Below are positions 16,034 through 23,611 of a stretch of DNA of 23,611 nucleotides, piece by piece. The stretch's first letter is position 1; each line of letters opens with the position of its first letter. The notes under the pieces are model-generated. The model had not been told where the DNA came from. It did no database searches and saw only the letters and a program-made list of their open reading frames with translations. The translations under genes and the position numbers were made by a program. The stretch is from CAZOGW01 sp964579415 (GTDB taxonomy: Bacteria; Actinomycetota; Acidimicrobiia; Spongiisociales; UBA5794), in NCBI GenBank assembly GCA_964579415.1, contig CAZOGW010000038.1, positions 1 through 23,611 on the forward strand. Direction: 5' to 3'.

Positions 16034-17785
16034 ATGACCGACAACGCCAACCGCGACTCTCGCGGCAAGAGGGGGATCACGAGAAGGGGCCTGCTCAAGG
16101 CGGGCGCCGTGGCCGGCGCCGCCGGCGTGGTCGCCGGGCCGGCGACGGTGGCTGCCGCCGTCGTCCAAGAGCCTCCGCCGCCGGCGGGCCCTCCCGACAT
16201 CATCCTCACCCGCGGCAAGATCCACACCATGGACGACAACAACAGCGTCGTCTCCTCGGTGGCCATCAAGGACGGCAAGTTCATCGCCGTGGGCCGCGAC
16301 GGTCGCGGCGGCGCCGACACCCGGGTCATCGACCTGCGGGGCCGCACCGTGCTGCCCGGGCTCATCGAGACCCACACCCACTTCGTGAGCATGGCCAACC
16401 GCCCCGGTTACCACGTGCCGGAACTGGAGCTGGCGAGCAACATCGCCGAGGTGCTCGAGTTCATCGCCGCCCGCCGCCCTGACGTGCCCGAGGGTGGGTT
16501 CATCACCGCCATGGGCGGCTGGGCCCTCAACCACTGGGCGGAGAACCGGCTGCCGACGCTGGCCGAGCTCGACGGGGCCGTGCCCGACCGCCCGGTGTAC
16601 ATCCAGGTCCGCAATAACGGCCCGGCGGTGGTCAACTCGTTGGGCAAGGCGTTCTTCGAGACCGTGCAATCGCCCCTGGCCGGGCCGGTGGCAGTCAGCC
16701 CCGAGGGAGCCATCGCCCAGGGACTCCCCACCACGACGGCGCTCTACCACCTGCGGGTGCGCCGGACCGACGAGGACAAGCAGCGCCAGGCCGTCGACGC
16801 CCAGAAGTACAGCGTCAAGGTGGGTGTCACCACCGTCCTCGACCAGACCCTGCCCCCTTCCCCCGGACCGCTCAACCCCACCCAGCCGCTGTCGGGCCTG
16901 GACCACTTCCGCATGTACGACGGCTGGCTGGCGGCTCACGCCGCCGGGGAGAACTTCGCCCGGCTCCAGATCAACTTCCTGCACAACCAGGGGTTCATCG
17001 CCGACCTGGGCGATCTTGCCAACCAGCTCCCCGAGCTGCGGCAGCGGCTGCGCAACCAGTTCCCGTTCTTCGGCAACGAATGGGTCCGCACCGGCGGCAT
17101 CGGCGAATGGGCGGCACCCTTCGCCCTGGCGTCGGCCAACCCCAACGGCTATGCGGTGTGGTACGAAGCGCAGCGCCTGGTGGCCCAGGCACGCTGGCGC
17201 AACGAGAACTCGCCGAACAACGCGGCCAACATCCAGCAGGCAGTCGAGACCTACGAGGCGATGGACGCCGAGTTCGGGATCACCGACCTGCGCTGGGGCC
17301 TGCAGCACTGCGACCTGGCCACTCCCGATCAACTGGCGCGCCTGCGCGACCTCAACGTCTCCATTTCGACGTCGGGGCACCGCTGGCAATCAGCCGCCAC
17401 GGGCGGGGTGCAGGGCCCGCTGTTCCAGCAGATGCTGGCCAGCGGCATCAACCTGGCGCTGCACCAGGACGGCGTCCACATCGCGCCGCACAACCCCTGG
17501 TACGTCCTCTACTACGCCTCCACCGGGCTCAACATCGCCGGGATCCAGATCAACGCCGGGCAGCACATCAGCCGGGAGCAGGCGCTCCGCCTGATGACCC
17601 GTGGCGCCGCCTGGTACCTCAACCGCGAGAACGAGCTGGGGTCGATCGAGCCGGGCAAGTGGGCCGACCTGCTGGTGCTCGACCGGGACTACTTCAGCGT
17701 CTCCGACGCCGATATGCGCCGCACCAAGCCCCTGCTCAGCATCGTCAACGGGAAGGTCGTCCACGACATGGGGGTGGTTGGCTGA
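16034..17785 (+). CDS. Tat-exported amidohydrolase, paralog G3
   Basis: A 583-aa paralog, closest to G4. Tat signal GITRRGLLKAGAVAGAA (Arg17-Arg18). Retained ligand positions are His114 and His116 (IETHTHFV), His425 (GLQHC) and Asp479 (HQDGVHIAPHNPW). The Lys position is Arg352 (VRTGGIGEW) and the second His position is Ser393 (RNENSPNN), by eye alignment with G1. The C-terminal beta domain is ELGSIEPGKWADLLVLDRDYF. It is preceded by a 156-nt gap containing the G2 hairpin and TATTCAG repeats, and followed by an imperfect copy of that hairpin. Confidence 0.9.
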   Translation: MTDNANRDSRGKRGITRRGLLKAGAVAGAAGVVAGPATVAAAVVQEPPPPAGPPDIILTRGKIHTMDDNNSVVSSVAIKDGKFIAVGRDGRGGADTRVIDLRGRTVLPGLIETHTHFVSMANRPGYHVPELELASNIAEVLEFIAARRPDVPEGGFITAMGGWALNHWAENRLPTLAELDGAVPDRPVYIQVRNNGPAVVNSLGKAFFETVQSPLAGPVAVSPEGAIAQGLPTTTALYHLRVRRTDEDKQRQAVDAQKYSVKVGVTTVLDQTLPPSPGPLNPTQPLSGLDHFRMYDGWLAAHAAGENFARLQINFLHNQGFIADLGDLANQLPELRQRLRNQFPFFGNEWVRTGGIGEWAAPFALASANPNGYAVWYEAQRLVAQARWRNENSPNNAANIQQAVETYEAMDAEFGITDLRWGLQHCDLATPDQLARLRDLNVSISTSGHRWQSAATGGVQGPLFQQMLASGINLALHQDGVHIAPHNPWYVLYYASTGLNIAGIQINAGQHISREQALRLMTRGAAWYLNRENELGSIEPGKWADLLVLDRDYFSVSDADMRRTKPLLSIVNGKVVHDMGVVG

Positions 17786-17808
17786 GGGCCGCCCGGGGCG
17801 CCACTCAG
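17782..17808 (+). terminator. Imperfect hairpin overlapping the G3 stop codon
   Basis: Arms 17782-17793 and 17797-17808 (CTGAG...CTCAG) with two mismatches and the same CGG loop as the G2 hairpin. The shared sequence shows that the duplication included the 3' flank of the gene. The stop TGA is inside the left arm. Confidence 0.4.
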
Positions 17809-17845
17809 CAGTATCCATTATTCGTATCAGTAGCCAATACGGGCA
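17809..17845. repeat. Degenerate TATTCAG repeat after G3
   Basis: Successive GTATCCATTATTCGTATCAG-like units resemble decayed TATTCAG heptamers at the same place, relative to the gene, as the clean repeat after G2. Homology is inferred from position and partial identity. Confidence 0.4.
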
Positions 17846-17883
17846 CGCAGCCACAGGAGAGACACCGACCGAGGAGGGGTGCG

Positions 17884-19644
17884 ATGAGCAAGGGTAAGGA
17901 CAACGATCCGAAGAACGAAGGCAAGGGGGGCATCACCAGGAGGAACCTGCTCAAGGCAGGAGCCGTCGCCGGCGCAGCGAGCGTCGTCGCCGGACCCGCC
18001 ACCATGGCCGCGGCCGTGGTGCAGGAGCCGGCGCCGCCGGCGGGGCCGCCGGACATCATCCTCACCAGGGGGAAGATCCATACGCTGGACGCCAACGACA
18101 CCGTGGTGTCGTCGGTGGCGCTCAAGGACGGCAAGATCGTCGACATCGACGGTCGCGATCGCGGCGGTCCCGACACCAAGGTCATCGACCTGCGGGGCCG
18201 CACCGTCATCCCCGGCCTCATCGAGAGCCACACCCACTTCGTCAGCCTGGCGAACCGGGTCGGCCACCACGTGGCGGATGTCGAGCTGTCACGCTCCAAC
18301 GAGGAGTTCGTCGCCTACCTGGCGGCCCGCCGGCCCGAGGTGCCCGAAGGTGACTTCATCACCGCCATGGGCGGGTGGAACCCGAACCATTGGCCGGACG
18401 GCAGGCTGCCGACCCTGGCGGAACTGGACGCCGCCATCCCCGACCGGCCCGTCTTCGTGATGCAGGGGACCACCGGACCGAGCCGGGTCAACTCGCTGGG
18501 CAAGGCGTTCTTCGAGACCGTCCAGTCACCGCTGGCAGGTCCGGTCGCCGTCAGCTCCGAAGGGGTCATCGCCGCCGGTAGCCCGTCGACGACGGCGCTT
18601 TATCACCTGCGGGTGCGCCACACGCTGGAGACCAAGAAGCGCAGCGCCATCTACGCCCAGAAGTACAGCGCCAGGGTGGGCCTCACCACGGTGCTGGACC
18701 AGACGCTGCCGCCGTCGCCGGGCCCACTGATGCCCAACCAGGCGCTGTTCTCGCTGGACCACTTCCGTATGTACGACGGGTGGCTGGCAGCTCACGCCGC
18801 CGGCGAGAACTACATCCGGCTGCAGATCAACTTCCTGCACAGCCAGGGGTACAACGCTGCATTGGGAGACCTGGCCAACCAGCTCCCCGAGCTGCGGGAG
18901 CGGTTGAAGAACCAGTTCCCCTTCTTCGGCAACCGCTGGGTTCGCACCGGCGGCATCGGCGAGTGGGCGGCGTCCTTCGCCGCTCCCACCAACGCCAACG
19001 GGCATGCGGTGTGGCGCGAGTCGCAGCGGCTGGTGGCCCAGGCACGGTGGCGCAACGAGAACGCCCAGGCCGCCGCCGCCAACGTGGGGCACGTCCTCGA
19101 CGCCTACGAAGCGTGTGACGCCGAGTTCGGGATCAAGGACCTGCGCTGGGGCATCCAGCACGCCGACGGCGCCACTCCCGAACAGCTCGAGCGCGCCAAG
19201 GCACTCAACGTCGGCATCTCGACATCGGGCTTCCGCTGGCAGACGCTGGCACCCGCCTCGGGGAACCCGGTGGGGCCGCTGTTCCCCCAGATGCTGGCCA
19301 GCGGCGTCAAGCTGGCGCTGCACGAGGACGGGGTGCACATCGCACCGCACAACGCCTGGTTCGCCCTGCACTATGCGGTGACCGGCCTCGACCGGCAAGG
19401 GAACGTCAGCAACCCCGGGCAGCAGATCAGCCGCCTCGATGCGCTGCGGCTCTACACGACCGGCGCGGCCTGGTACCTGAACCGGGAGAACGAGCTGGGC
19501 TCGATCGAGTTGGGCAAGTGGGCCGACCTGCTCGTCCTCGACAGGGACTACTTCACGGTCAACGAGGCGGACCTGCGGCGTACGCTGCCGATCCTCACCA
19601 TCGTCGACGGGAAGGTCGTCCACACCACCGGCGAGGTGGGGTAG
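17884..19644 (+). CDS. Tat-exported amidohydrolase, paralog G4
   Basis: A 586-aa paralog closest to G3. Tat signal GITRRNLLKAGAVAGAA (Arg19-Arg20). Retained ligand positions are His116 and His118 (IESHTHFV), His426 (GIQHADGA) and Asp482 (HEDGVHIAPHN). The Lys position is Arg354 (VRTGGIGEW) and the second His position is Ala394 (RNENAQAAA), by eye alignment. The frame is open far upstream into G3, but that part is a shadow; ATG 17884 has GAGGAGGGG just before it and begins the paralog-like N-terminus. It is last in the array and followed by a strong terminator. Confidence 0.9.
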   Translation: MSKGKDNDPKNEGKGGITRRNLLKAGAVAGAASVVAGPATMAAAVVQEPAPPAGPPDIILTRGKIHTLDANDTVVSSVALKDGKIVDIDGRDRGGPDTKVIDLRGRTVIPGLIESHTHFVSLANRVGHHVADVELSRSNEEFVAYLAARRPEVPEGDFITAMGGWNPNHWPDGRLPTLAELDAAIPDRPVFVMQGTTGPSRVNSLGKAFFETVQSPLAGPVAVSSEGVIAAGSPSTTALYHLRVRHTLETKKRSAIYAQKYSARVGLTTVLDQTLPPSPGPLMPNQALFSLDHFRMYDGWLAAHAAGENYIRLQINFLHSQGYNAALGDLANQLPELRERLKNQFPFFGNRWVRTGGIGEWAASFAAPTNANGHAVWRESQRLVAQARWRNENAQAAAANVGHVLDAYEACDAEFGIKDLRWGIQHADGATPEQLERAKALNVGISTSGFRWQTLAPASGNPVGPLFPQMLASGVKLALHEDGVHIAPHNAWFALHYAVTGLDRQGNVSNPGQQISRLDALRLYTTGAAWYLNRENELGSIELGKWADLLVLDRDYFTVNEADLRRTLPILTIVDGKVVHTTGEVG

Positions 19645-19678
19645 CAGTCAGTATCCCGTAGCCGGTACGACAAGCGGA

Positions 19679-19709
19679 GGGGCCCGGTGCTCACGCACCG
19701 GGCCCCTTT
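19679..19709. terminator. Bidirectional terminator between G4 and the M64 peptidase
   Basis: A 12-bp perfect stem (19679-19690 and 19695-19706, GGGGCCCGGTGC arm), 4-nt loop, then TTT on the plus strand. It lies between two convergent genes (stops at 19644 and 19732) and can serve both. A degenerate TATTCAG-like stretch (CAGTCAGTATCCCGTAG) lies just before it at about 19645-19662. Confidence 0.85.
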
Positions 19710-19731
19710 CCGCGCTCTCTCCCTCAGGCTC

Positions 19732-22182
19732 TCACAGGTCGGCGCACTGGCCGGTCTTGCCGGACAGTGTCCGGTTGGGGGCTCCGAAGTCGGTCACGGT
19801 CGGGGCGTTGTCGCTGCACGCCAGCGGACCGCGGATGGAGTTGCCCACCACGGCGACGCCGTACCCGGCAGCGGTGCTACCCGACAGCGAGTTCCCGCTG
19901 ATGGTCACCACCCCGGCGAACTCCGAGCCGGCGATGATCACCTCACCGCTGACACCGGAGATGCTGGTGGCCCCGCGGAAGGTCGACCCGAACAGGTGGA
20001 TCACCGACCCGCCGGCGGCATTGACCGAGCCGCGCACCTCGCTGTCGGTGACCACCACCGAGCCGGTGCCGCTGACCACGATCCCGCCGGCGATCACAGC
20101 GTCGACGACACAGGTCACGCCGCTGGACACGGACAGGGCGCCGGGCTGGCGCCCGGTGACCGTGGTGTCACATTCCGGCGAGCCGCCGGGCAGCACCGTC
20201 GCCGAGAACTCGCCGGCGGGGCCGATGTTGCCCGCGGCGTCGATGGCGTGGTGGTCGACGGTGTGGGTGCCGTAGCCGGGCTCGAAGTCCGGATAGGACT
20301 GCTCGAACGTCGCCTTCGACATGCCGCCCGATCCCAGGTTGCCGTAGGTGAGCGCCTTCACGTCCTTGCCCGAATGCGAGAACGTGAACGGCGACCCGAA
20401 CGGCTGCTCGGGGAACCCGAAGTAGTTGAACCAGCCGTCGCCGTTGAGCCGGAACTCACCGACCACGAACCCGGGACTGTTGTCCTGTGGCTCGAGCCAC
20501 ATATCGAACTCGTCGAAGTAGACGTTGTGCGACCGGTCGGTGGCCAGTGTGGTCACCGGCTCGGACAGCTCGGCAGGAGCAGTCGGCAGGGCGTTGTCGG
20601 ATGTCCACTGCCGGGTCTCGCCGGGAGCCTGCGGGTCGGCCGGGTCGGTGACCGTGGCCGAGACGGTGTGGTTGCCGACCGGGAGCCCGAGCGCTCCCAG
20701 GTCGAGGGTACGTGCGTTGCCCGTGTCAGGCACCGTCTGACCGTTGACCCGCCAGGTGACGTTGTGGACCCGGTCGGTGGGATGGGTGGTCTGCACCCAC
20801 ACCACCTCGTCGCCCGCCACCATGAGGTTGGTCGGCGTCGAGTTGGTGAACGCCGGGGCCGGGGACGCGGGCGCCAGCGGCGCGCCCACCGTCCACTGCC
20901 GGGACTGTACGAACCTGGGGCCGTTGCCCTGGGCCGGGTCGCGCACCCAGTCGATGGCGTCCCGCACCTCGACCGCGATCACGGCGCCGGCCGCCAGGCC
21001 ACGCCCCGCCAACTCCAGGTCGCGGGAGTTGTCGGTCCCCTCGACGACGGCGCCGTTGATGCGCCAGGTGACATCGAGCTCGTGGAACTTGGGGTGCATG
21101 GTCTCCACCCACACCACGTCGTTGGGGCCGACCTCACCCAGCGGGGTATGGCCGATCCACATGGCGTTGGCGTTGCGGCGGCCGGTGATACGGCCCACCA
21201 TGTGCTCGCGGCCGACCTGGTCGAAGTAGAAGCCGAGCCAGCGCATCATCGAGTGCTGGCTGGCTCGCCACACGTTGCAGCAGTTGTACAGGCCGCTCTC
21301 CCAGCTCGCGCCGGGGTAGTCACGGGCGCCGATGAGCCCGCCGGACAGGCTCTCCTCACCGAGCCACCGCCACCACTTGGCCTGCGCCGCGATCATCTGC
21401 TCGGCTGTCATCCGGGTGTGGTGGATCGAGCTGGGCTCGTTGTTGCCGTGAGGGTTCCCCGGCGTGGGGCGTAACGAGTACGGATACTCGTCCTGGAGCG
21501 TGCCCAGCGAGTGGCCCAGTTCGTGCATCGAGACCAGCGGGCCCTGCGGGCCGCCACCCGAGGTGGTGGCGTGGACACCACCGATGCCGCCGTAGGTGAA
21601 GGTGTTGGCGATCGCCAGCGTCTGCAGGTTCTGCGAGTTGGAGGGGATGCCGAGCGCCGGGGCGACGTAGTTGTTGAGGTACATGGTGCGCTGCGTGGCG
21701 CCGTTGGGAGTCCCCGCCGGGCTCCCCAGCGGGGCCGGACCGTAGGTGATGCCGCGTGCCAGCGGGTCGGAACAGCCAACGTCGTACCACAGCCGCAGCG
21801 GCGTGTTCTTGTTGTTCTTCGGCCCTCCCGCCTCGTCCGGGTCACAGCGGATCCCGGACTCGCCGGAGACGATGAACAGCGCGTACACGTTGATGTAGTT
21901 GCGGTAGCTGCGGAACGGCTCGACGCTCCACAACACGTTGAGGTTGCGGTCGACGTCGCTGTCGAACTGGTCACGCTCGGAGGCGGTGTACCCGTCGCCC
22001 ATGATGATCAGGTTGAGCCGGTCGGTGGCGGGCCCGGTCACCTGCAGGGGTATGACCTCGGCGCTGCCCACCGGCGGCTGCGCCTCGGCCCGCGGTAGCG
22101 GGGCGAACAGCACCGTGGCGAACAAGGCCACGACCGCGGCCAGGGTCAATACCCCGCGCCGCGACAAGACAGGAATGGACAT
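19732..22182 (-). CDS. Secreted M64-type metallopeptidase with Ig-like and beta-solenoid modules
   Basis: An 816-aa exported protease. The signal peptide (about 1-34, SRRGVLTLAA core, cleavage near AEA-QP) may use Tat or Sec. The peptidase domain (about 40-340) has LNLIIMGDGYTASE and the zinc motif HELGHSLGTLQDEY (His220, Glu221, His224, Asp231, Glu232), as in M64 (IgA-peptidase-like) enzymes. Two similar Ig-like modules follow (about 352-435 and 455-530, VVWV-T-HP...VTWR-NG...), then another beta domain with FDEFDMWLEPQD and DAAGNIGP (about 540-665). The C-terminal 130 residues (about 685-816) are Gly/Ser/Val-rich repeats (GSVVVTDSEVRGSV, GEVIIAGSEFAGVV) suggestive of a right-handed beta-helix. 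AGGAGG at 7 nt supports the start. No membrane or sortase anchor is visible. Confidence 0.88.
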   Translation of the reverse strand: MSIPVLSRRGVLTLAAVVALFATVLFAPLPRAEAQPPVGSAEVIPLQVTGPATDRLNLIIMGDGYTASERDQFDSDVDRNLNVLWSVEPFRSYRNYINVYALFIVSGESGIRCDPDEAGGPKNNKNTPLRLWYDVGCSDPLARGITYGPAPLGSPAGTPNGATQRTMYLNNYVAPALGIPSNSQNLQTLAIANTFTYGGIGGVHATTSGGGPQGPLVSMHELGHSLGTLQDEYPYSLRPTPGNPHGNNEPSSIHHTRMTAEQMIAAQAKWWRWLGEESLSGGLIGARDYPGASWESGLYNCCNVWRASQHSMMRWLGFYFDQVGREHMVGRITGRRNANAMWIGHTPLGEVGPNDVVWVETMHPKFHELDVTWRINGAVVEGTDNSRDLELAGRGLAAGAVIAVEVRDAIDWVRDPAQGNGPRFVQSRQWTVGAPLAPASPAPAFTNSTPTNLMVAGDEVVWVQTTHPTDRVHNVTWRVNGQTVPDTGNARTLDLGALGLPVGNHTVSATVTDPADPQAPGETRQWTSDNALPTAPAELSEPVTTLATDRSHNVYFDEFDMWLEPQDNSPGFVVGEFRLNGDGWFNYFGFPEQPFGSPFTFSHSGKDVKALTYGNLGSGGMSKATFEQSYPDFEPGYGTHTVDHHAIDAAGNIGPAGEFSATVLPGGSPECDTTVTGRQPGALSVSSGVTCVVDAVIAGGIVVSGTGSVVVTDSEVRGSVNAAGGSVIHLFGSTFRGATSISGVSGEVIIAGSEFAGVVTISGNSLSGSTAAGYGVAVVGNSIRGPLACSDNAPTVTDFGAPNRTLSGKTGQCADL

Positions 22183-22308
22183 GCAGGTTCCTCCTAGGCG
22201 TTTCTCCCTCTCGATCGGTGGCTCGCCCCTCGATGCTCAGCCGGCGGAAAGTGCCTCGCCCGCCTGCCCGTTCGCCTCGGGCGGCAGCCCTCGATCCCAC
22301 CGGGAAAC

Positions 22309-23379
22309 CTACCCAGGGTCGCCAGATCCCGCAACCAGGAAGCGTTTCAGGGAGGCGAAGGCGGCGTCGAGCCGGTCGAGCACCACGAACTCGCCCGCCT
22401 GATGCGCCACGGAAGGGTCCCCGGGACCGTAGTTGACTGCGGCGACACCCCGGGCGGTGAGCCGGGCGACGTCGGTCCACCCCTGCTTGGCGTCCACCTC
22501 GGCGCCGAGAACCGCTTCCAGGCGATCGAGGTGAGGGTTGCCCTCGGGGATGAGCCCTGCAGGGGCGAAGTCCTTGATGACGATCTCGTCGGCGCCGGCG
22601 GCCACCTGGCGCAGGCGGGCCTCGGCGGCGGCGCGGTCGTAGATCGGGGGAAAGCGGTGGTTGAGGTTGACGACGAACGAGGAGGGGATGACATTGGTGG
22701 CGATGCCGCCTGCCGCCTTGGTCACCGAGAAGACCTCGGCGTATCGCAGCCCCCGCACCTCGACAGGCTCGGGCTCCCTGCGGTGCAGCCCGGCGAGCCA
22801 CTCCCCCGCCTTGGTGATGGCGTTCTCGCCGAGCCAGGGCCGGGAGCTGTGGGCGGCGGTGCCGCGGAACACCACGTCGGCGTTGAACAACCCGTTGCAG
22901 CCCAGCTCGAGGCGCAGGTCGGTGGGTTCGGTGACGACGGCGAGGACGCTCTCCTCCAGCCAGGGGACCCGGTCGAGGACTTCCTCCAGGCCGTTCTCCT
23001 GTGCCGGCCCCTCCTCCTTGTCGTAGAAGACACCGACGACGTCATAGGGCCCGGCGGCGACGTCGTCGTCCTCGAGGAGGTGGATCATCACCGCCAGCCC
23101 GGCCTTCATGTCGGACGTGCCCACGCCCCACATACGGTCTCCCTCGATCCGGGCGGCGCCGTTGCCCTGGACCGGGACGGTGTCGGTGTGGCCGTAGAGG
23201 GTGATCAGGGGACGACCGGTGGTCTCGCCCACCACCACGGAGTTGCCCAGCCGCACCACGCCGCCCAGCCCCCAGCGGGGCAGCAGCCGCTCGGCGATGG
23301 CGGTACAGATGCGGCCCTCGTTGCCGGTCACCGATTCGGTGTCGACCAGCGCGCGCAGCGTCTCGTGGAGCGGGTTCAC
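22309..23379 (-). CDS. dapE: Succinyl-diaminopimelate desuccinylase
   Basis: A 356-aa M20-family metalloenzyme that removes succinate from N-succinyl-LL-diaminopimelate in lysine and peptidoglycan precursor synthesis. Expected residues are His64 and Asp66 (GHTDTVP), Asp90 (TSDMKAG), Glu122-Glu123 (YDKEEGP), Glu151 (VTEPTDL) and His326 (VAHQAGEF). The dimerisation lid domain (about 160-270) contains FRGTAAHSSRPWLGENAI. The GTG start overlaps the dapD stop (GTGA), so the two are coupled. The 126-nt gap to the M64 gene contains only a short GCCCG/CGGGC stem, so separation of the two transcripts is unclear. Confidence 0.92.
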   Translation of the reverse strand: MNPLHETLRALVDTESVTGNEGRICTAIAERLLPRWGLGGVVRLGNSVVVGETTGRPLITLYGHTDTVPVQGNGAARIEGDRMWGVGTSDMKAGLAVMIHLLEDDDVAAGPYDVVGVFYDKEEGPAQENGLEEVLDRVPWLEESVLAVVTEPTDLRLELGCNGLFNADVVFRGTAAHSSRPWLGENAITKAGEWLAGLHRREPEPVEVRGLRYAEVFSVTKAAGGIATNVIPSSFVVNLNHRFPPIYDRAAAEARLRQVAAGADEIVIKDFAPAGLIPEGNPHLDRLEAVLGAEVDAKQGWTDVARLTARGVAAVNYGPGDPSVAHQAGEFVVLDRLDAAFASLKRFLVAGSGDPG

Positions 23380-23611
23380 ACCTCCACCTCGAAGGTGCGC
23401 AGCGCCTCGTTGAGCGACGTCTTGCGGTCGGTCGCCGCGCTGCGCTTCCCGATGATCAGCGGGGTCTGCAGGTGGTAGGTGCCGGCGGGGAACTCCTTGG
23501 GGCGCGATCCGGGGACGACGATCGAGTTTGCCGGGACCCGGCCCCGGATCTCCACCGGCTCGGGGCCGGTGACGTCGATGATGGGGATGGAGCCGCTGAT
23601 GGTCGTGTTGG
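23376..23611 (-). CDS. dapD: Tetrahydrodipicolinate N-succinyltransferase, C-terminal part
   Basis: A partial gene cut by the window edge; only about the last 77 residues are present. The readable end runs NTTISGSIPIIDVTG, then EIRGRVPANSIVVPGSRPKEF, and ends TPLIIGKRSAATDRKTSLNEALRTFEVEV. These are the last turns of the left-handed beta-helix and the C-terminal tail of actinobacterial-type DapD. The enzyme precedes DapE by two steps in the succinylase lysine pathway (DapC aminotransferase acts between). The dapD stop overlaps the dapE GTG, which supports both calls. Confidence 0.85.
   Translation of the reverse strand, partial: NTTISGSIPIIDVTGPEPVEIRGRVPANSIVVPGSRPKEFPAGTYHLQTPLIIGKRSAATDRKTSLNEALRTFEVEV

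Noticed and set aside
17080..17883. N-terminal extension of the G4 frame reaching into G3
   Set aside because: The extension is Arg/Pro-rich shadow sequence in another frame of G3; ATG 17884 has a good ribosome site and begins the paralog-like Tat N-terminus.
22183..22308. Riboswitch upstream of the M64 peptidase
   Set aside because: I looked for a conserved riboswitch pattern in the 126-nt leader and saw only a short GCCCG/CGGGC stem; nothing specific enough to call.

Overview
The window is very GC-rich, densely coded bacterial DNA with short intergenic gaps, GTG starts, GTGA/ATGA overlaps and many Tat-type signal peptides. With an actinobacterial-looking DapD/DapE pair and GatCAB, this suggests a member of the Actinomycetota, possibly Acidimicrobiia-like and from an uncultured lineage. 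No rRNA or tRNA gene is present to fix the taxonomy.

Layout. (1) 1-192: a hairpin followed by 32-bp tandem repeats. (2) 193-4046, minus strand: a tight gatC-gatA-gatB operon (tRNA-dependent amidotransferase) with a HAD phosphatase 5 bp behind it. (3) 4211-9457, plus strand: a complete branched-chain-amino-acid-type (LIV) ABC importer in the unusual order livH-livM-livK-livG-livF, with a possible 35-codon coupling ORF between livM and livK. (4) 9498-12020: a Gfo/Idh/MocA-type NAD(P)-dependent oxidoreductase and a xylose-isomerase-like TIM-barrel protein. The TIM-barrel gene is flanked on both sides by palindromic heptamer (TACTTGG) repeat elements. (5) 12388-19644: four consecutive paralogous Tat-exported amidohydrolases, G1 to G4, separated by hairpins and by a second heptamer repeat (TATTCAG). 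(6) 19732-23611, minus strand and convergent: a large secreted M64-type metallopeptidase with Ig-like and beta-solenoid modules, then dapE and the 3' end of dapD (lysine/diaminopimelate synthesis).

How it may work together. Parts 3 to 5 read as one accessory catabolic neighbourhood. Exported amidohydrolases would act on an external amide- or ring-type compound, the LIV importer would bring in the product, and the oxidoreductase plus isomerase-like enzyme would process it in the cytoplasm. This is inference from gene order; the substrate cannot be read from the sequence. The most unusual signal is in the amidohydrolase array. G1 keeps the full set of metal-ligand positions I expect for this family, while G2, G3 and G4 appear to have lost two of them (Lys to Arg, and His to Arg/Ser/Ala) and keep the others. 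They may be a set of exported enzymes with an altered metal site, or binding proteins derived from enzymes. The flanking regions (gat, dap) look like ordinary housekeeping genes.
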